In this document: one piece after another, positions 63,048-64,000 of the stretch
Numbering within the stretch: the first letter of the stretch is position 1
How the letters are laid out: each line of letters opens with the position of its first letter
From: Melaminivora sp034675505
GTDB taxonomy: Bacteria; Pseudomonadota; Gammaproteobacteria; Burkholderiales; Burkholderiaceae_C
DNA length: 64,000 nt
NCBI GenBank assembly: GCA_034675505.1
Contig: JAUCDD010000010.1
Location: 1-64,000, forward strand
Reading direction: 5' to 3'
The notes under the pieces: model-generated
Database searches by the model: none
What the model was told of the DNA's origin: nothing
What the model saw: the letters and a program-made list of their open reading frames with translations, nothing else
Position numbers and translations under genes: made by a program

Positions 63048-63788
63048 ATGGACCGCATCATCTACACCTCCATGACCGGCGCCGGCGCCGCCGCGCAGCG
63101 CCAGGCGGTGCTGGCCAACAACCTGGCCAACGCCTCCACGGCGGGCTTTCGCGCCGAAATGTCCAACTTCCGCTCGGTGCCGCTGTCGGGCAGCGGCGCG
63201 ACCACGCGCGTGTTCGCGCTGGAAGCGACCAGCGGCCACGTCGAGACCGCCGGCCCCGCGCAAACCACCGGCCGGCCGCTGGACGCCATGGCCGAGGGCA
63301 ATGCCTGGTTCGCCGTGCAGGGCCTGGACGGCACCGAGAGCTACACCCGCGCCGGGCACTTCGAGGTCTCGCCCGCCGGCCAGCTGGTCACGCCCAACGG
63401 CCAGCCGGTGCTGTCCGACGGCGGCGCACCCATCGACGTGCCGCCAGGCGCCGAGGTGTCGCTGGGCGCCGACGGCACCGTCACCGCGCGCGTGGCCGGC
63501 CAGCCGCCGCAGCCCGCCGGGCGCCTGAAGCTCGCCACGCCCACCGCCGCCGACCCCTTGAAGCGCGGCGACGACGGCGCCTTTCGCAGCGCCAGCGGCG
63601 AGCCGCTGCCATCCGACCCGAACGCGCGCCTGCGCTCCGGCGTGCTGGAGGGCTCCAACGTCAACCCGGTCGAATGCATGGTCGGGATGATCGCCGCCGC
63701 GCGCCAGTTCGAGCAGCAGATGCGCCTTTTGTCCACCGCCGAGAGCAGCGACAAGAGCGCCGCGCAGCTCTTGAACCTGAACGGCTGA
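63048..63788 (+). CDS. flgF: Flagellar proximal rod protein FlgF
   Basis: A 246-aa rod protein. The N-terminus is MDRIIYTSMTGAGAAAQRQA with VLANNLANASTAGFRAEMSN. The C-terminus has SNVNPVECMVGMIAAARQFE. An AAGGGAAAG ribosome-binding site precedes the ATG at 63048. It is followed 24 bp on by flgG. Confidence 0.96.
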   Translation: MDRIIYTSMTGAGAAAQRQAVLANNLANASTAGFRAEMSNFRSVPLSGSGATTRVFALEATSGHVETAGPAQTTGRPLDAMAEGNAWFAVQGLDGTESYTRAGHFEVSPAGQLVTPNGQPVLSDGGAPIDVPPGAEVSLGADGTVTARVAGQPPQPAGRLKLATPTAADPLKRGDDGAFRSASGEPLPSDPNARLRSGVLEGSNVNPVECMVGMIAAARQFEQQMRLLSTAESSDKSAAQLLNLNG

Positions 63789-63812
63789 GCAGCCGCCTAA
63801 AGGACCACCGCC

Positions 63813-64000
63813 ATGATGAATTCCCTGTGGATCGCCAAGACCGGCATGAGCGCCCAGCAGACCCAGCTGGACGTGATCTCGCACAACCTGTCCAACGTCT
63901 CCACCACCGGCTACAAGCGCAACAGCGCGATGTTCCAGGACCTGATCTACCAGAACCTGCGCCAGGTGGGCGCGCAGACCACGGAAGAAAACCAGCTGCC
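63813..64000 (+). CDS. flgG: Flagellar distal rod protein FlgG (5' part)
   Basis: The first 62 codons of FlgG, reading MMNSLWIAKTGMSAQQTQLD and then VISHNLSNVSTTGYKRN, the conserved distal-rod N-terminus. The gene runs past the window end. AAAGGACC precedes the ATG; a second ATG is the next codon. Confidence 0.95.
   Translation, partial: MMNSLWIAKTGMSAQQTQLDVISHNLSNVSTTGYKRNSAMFQDLIYQNLRQVGAQTTEENQL

Overview
The window is a chromosomal segment of a GC-rich betaproteobacterium, most likely a member of the Comamonadaceae (Burkholderiales). The evidence is the rRNA spacer carrying tRNA-Ala and tRNA-Ile, the 16S sequence, the gene families and their order, and short intergenic repeats that I associate with this family from memory. 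The genus cannot be fixed from the sequence alone.

Layout. Positions 1-2.8 kb hold the 5' end of a 23S gene, tRNA-Ala, tRNA-Ile and a complete 16S gene, all on the minus strand, read from tandem promoters near 2.66 and 2.78 kb. An ABC-F ATPase (uup) follows at 3-4.9 kb. From 4.97 to 11.46 kb lies a minus-strand chemotaxis operon, read in the order CheZ-like gene, cheY, cheA, cheW, cheR, cheD, cheB. Divergent from it is a soluble receiver/histidine kinase with a LuxR-type regulator (11.5-13.4 kb). A housekeeping block of proA, trkA, trkH, gshA and kup (13.8-21.3 kb) separates chemotaxis from the flagellar genes.

The flagellar region runs from 21.3 to 64 kb. The minus strand carries fliF, fliG, fliH, fliI, fliJ, fliK, fliL, fliM, fliN, fliO, fliP, fliQ and fliR. 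Then come fliE (+), fliD/fliS/fliT (-) and two divergent, nearly identical flagellin genes that each carry a single-base frameshift. A GT41-type (OGT-like) glycosyltransferase sits directly behind flagellin 2. A seven-gene minus-strand operon (41.7-48.0 kb) is predicted to make a CDP-activated, C-methylated, N-acylated amino-deoxyhexose. The plus strand then carries motA, motB, cheY, cheZ, flhB, flhA, flhF, a P-loop-less FlhG-like gene and fliA. The minus strand has flgA, flgM and flgN, and the plus strand has flgB, flgC, flgD, flgE, flgF and the start of flgG, which runs off the window.

How it works together. The window holds most of the flagellar export apparatus, the C-ring, rod and hook genes, the stator, the late sigma factor with its anti-sigma factor, and both chemotaxis blocks. 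It contains no flhDC, no chemoreceptor and no rings or genes beyond flgG. The sugar operon next to the flagellins and the GT41 enzyme looks like a flagellin glycosylation island.

Main points for a second look: (1) a ~110-bp repeat lying 0-3 nt after the stop codons of fliF, fliA and flgE, always in sense orientation, with covarying hairpins; (2) the glycosylation island; (3) an inverted flagellin pair around a 322-bp spacer, with a frameshift in each gene; (4) a small che-operon protein carrying the CheZ catalytic signature; (5) an FlhG-position protein without a P-loop. Several single-base indels (tRNA-Ala, both flagellins, perhaps the glycosyltransferase) could be sequencing errors and should be checked first.
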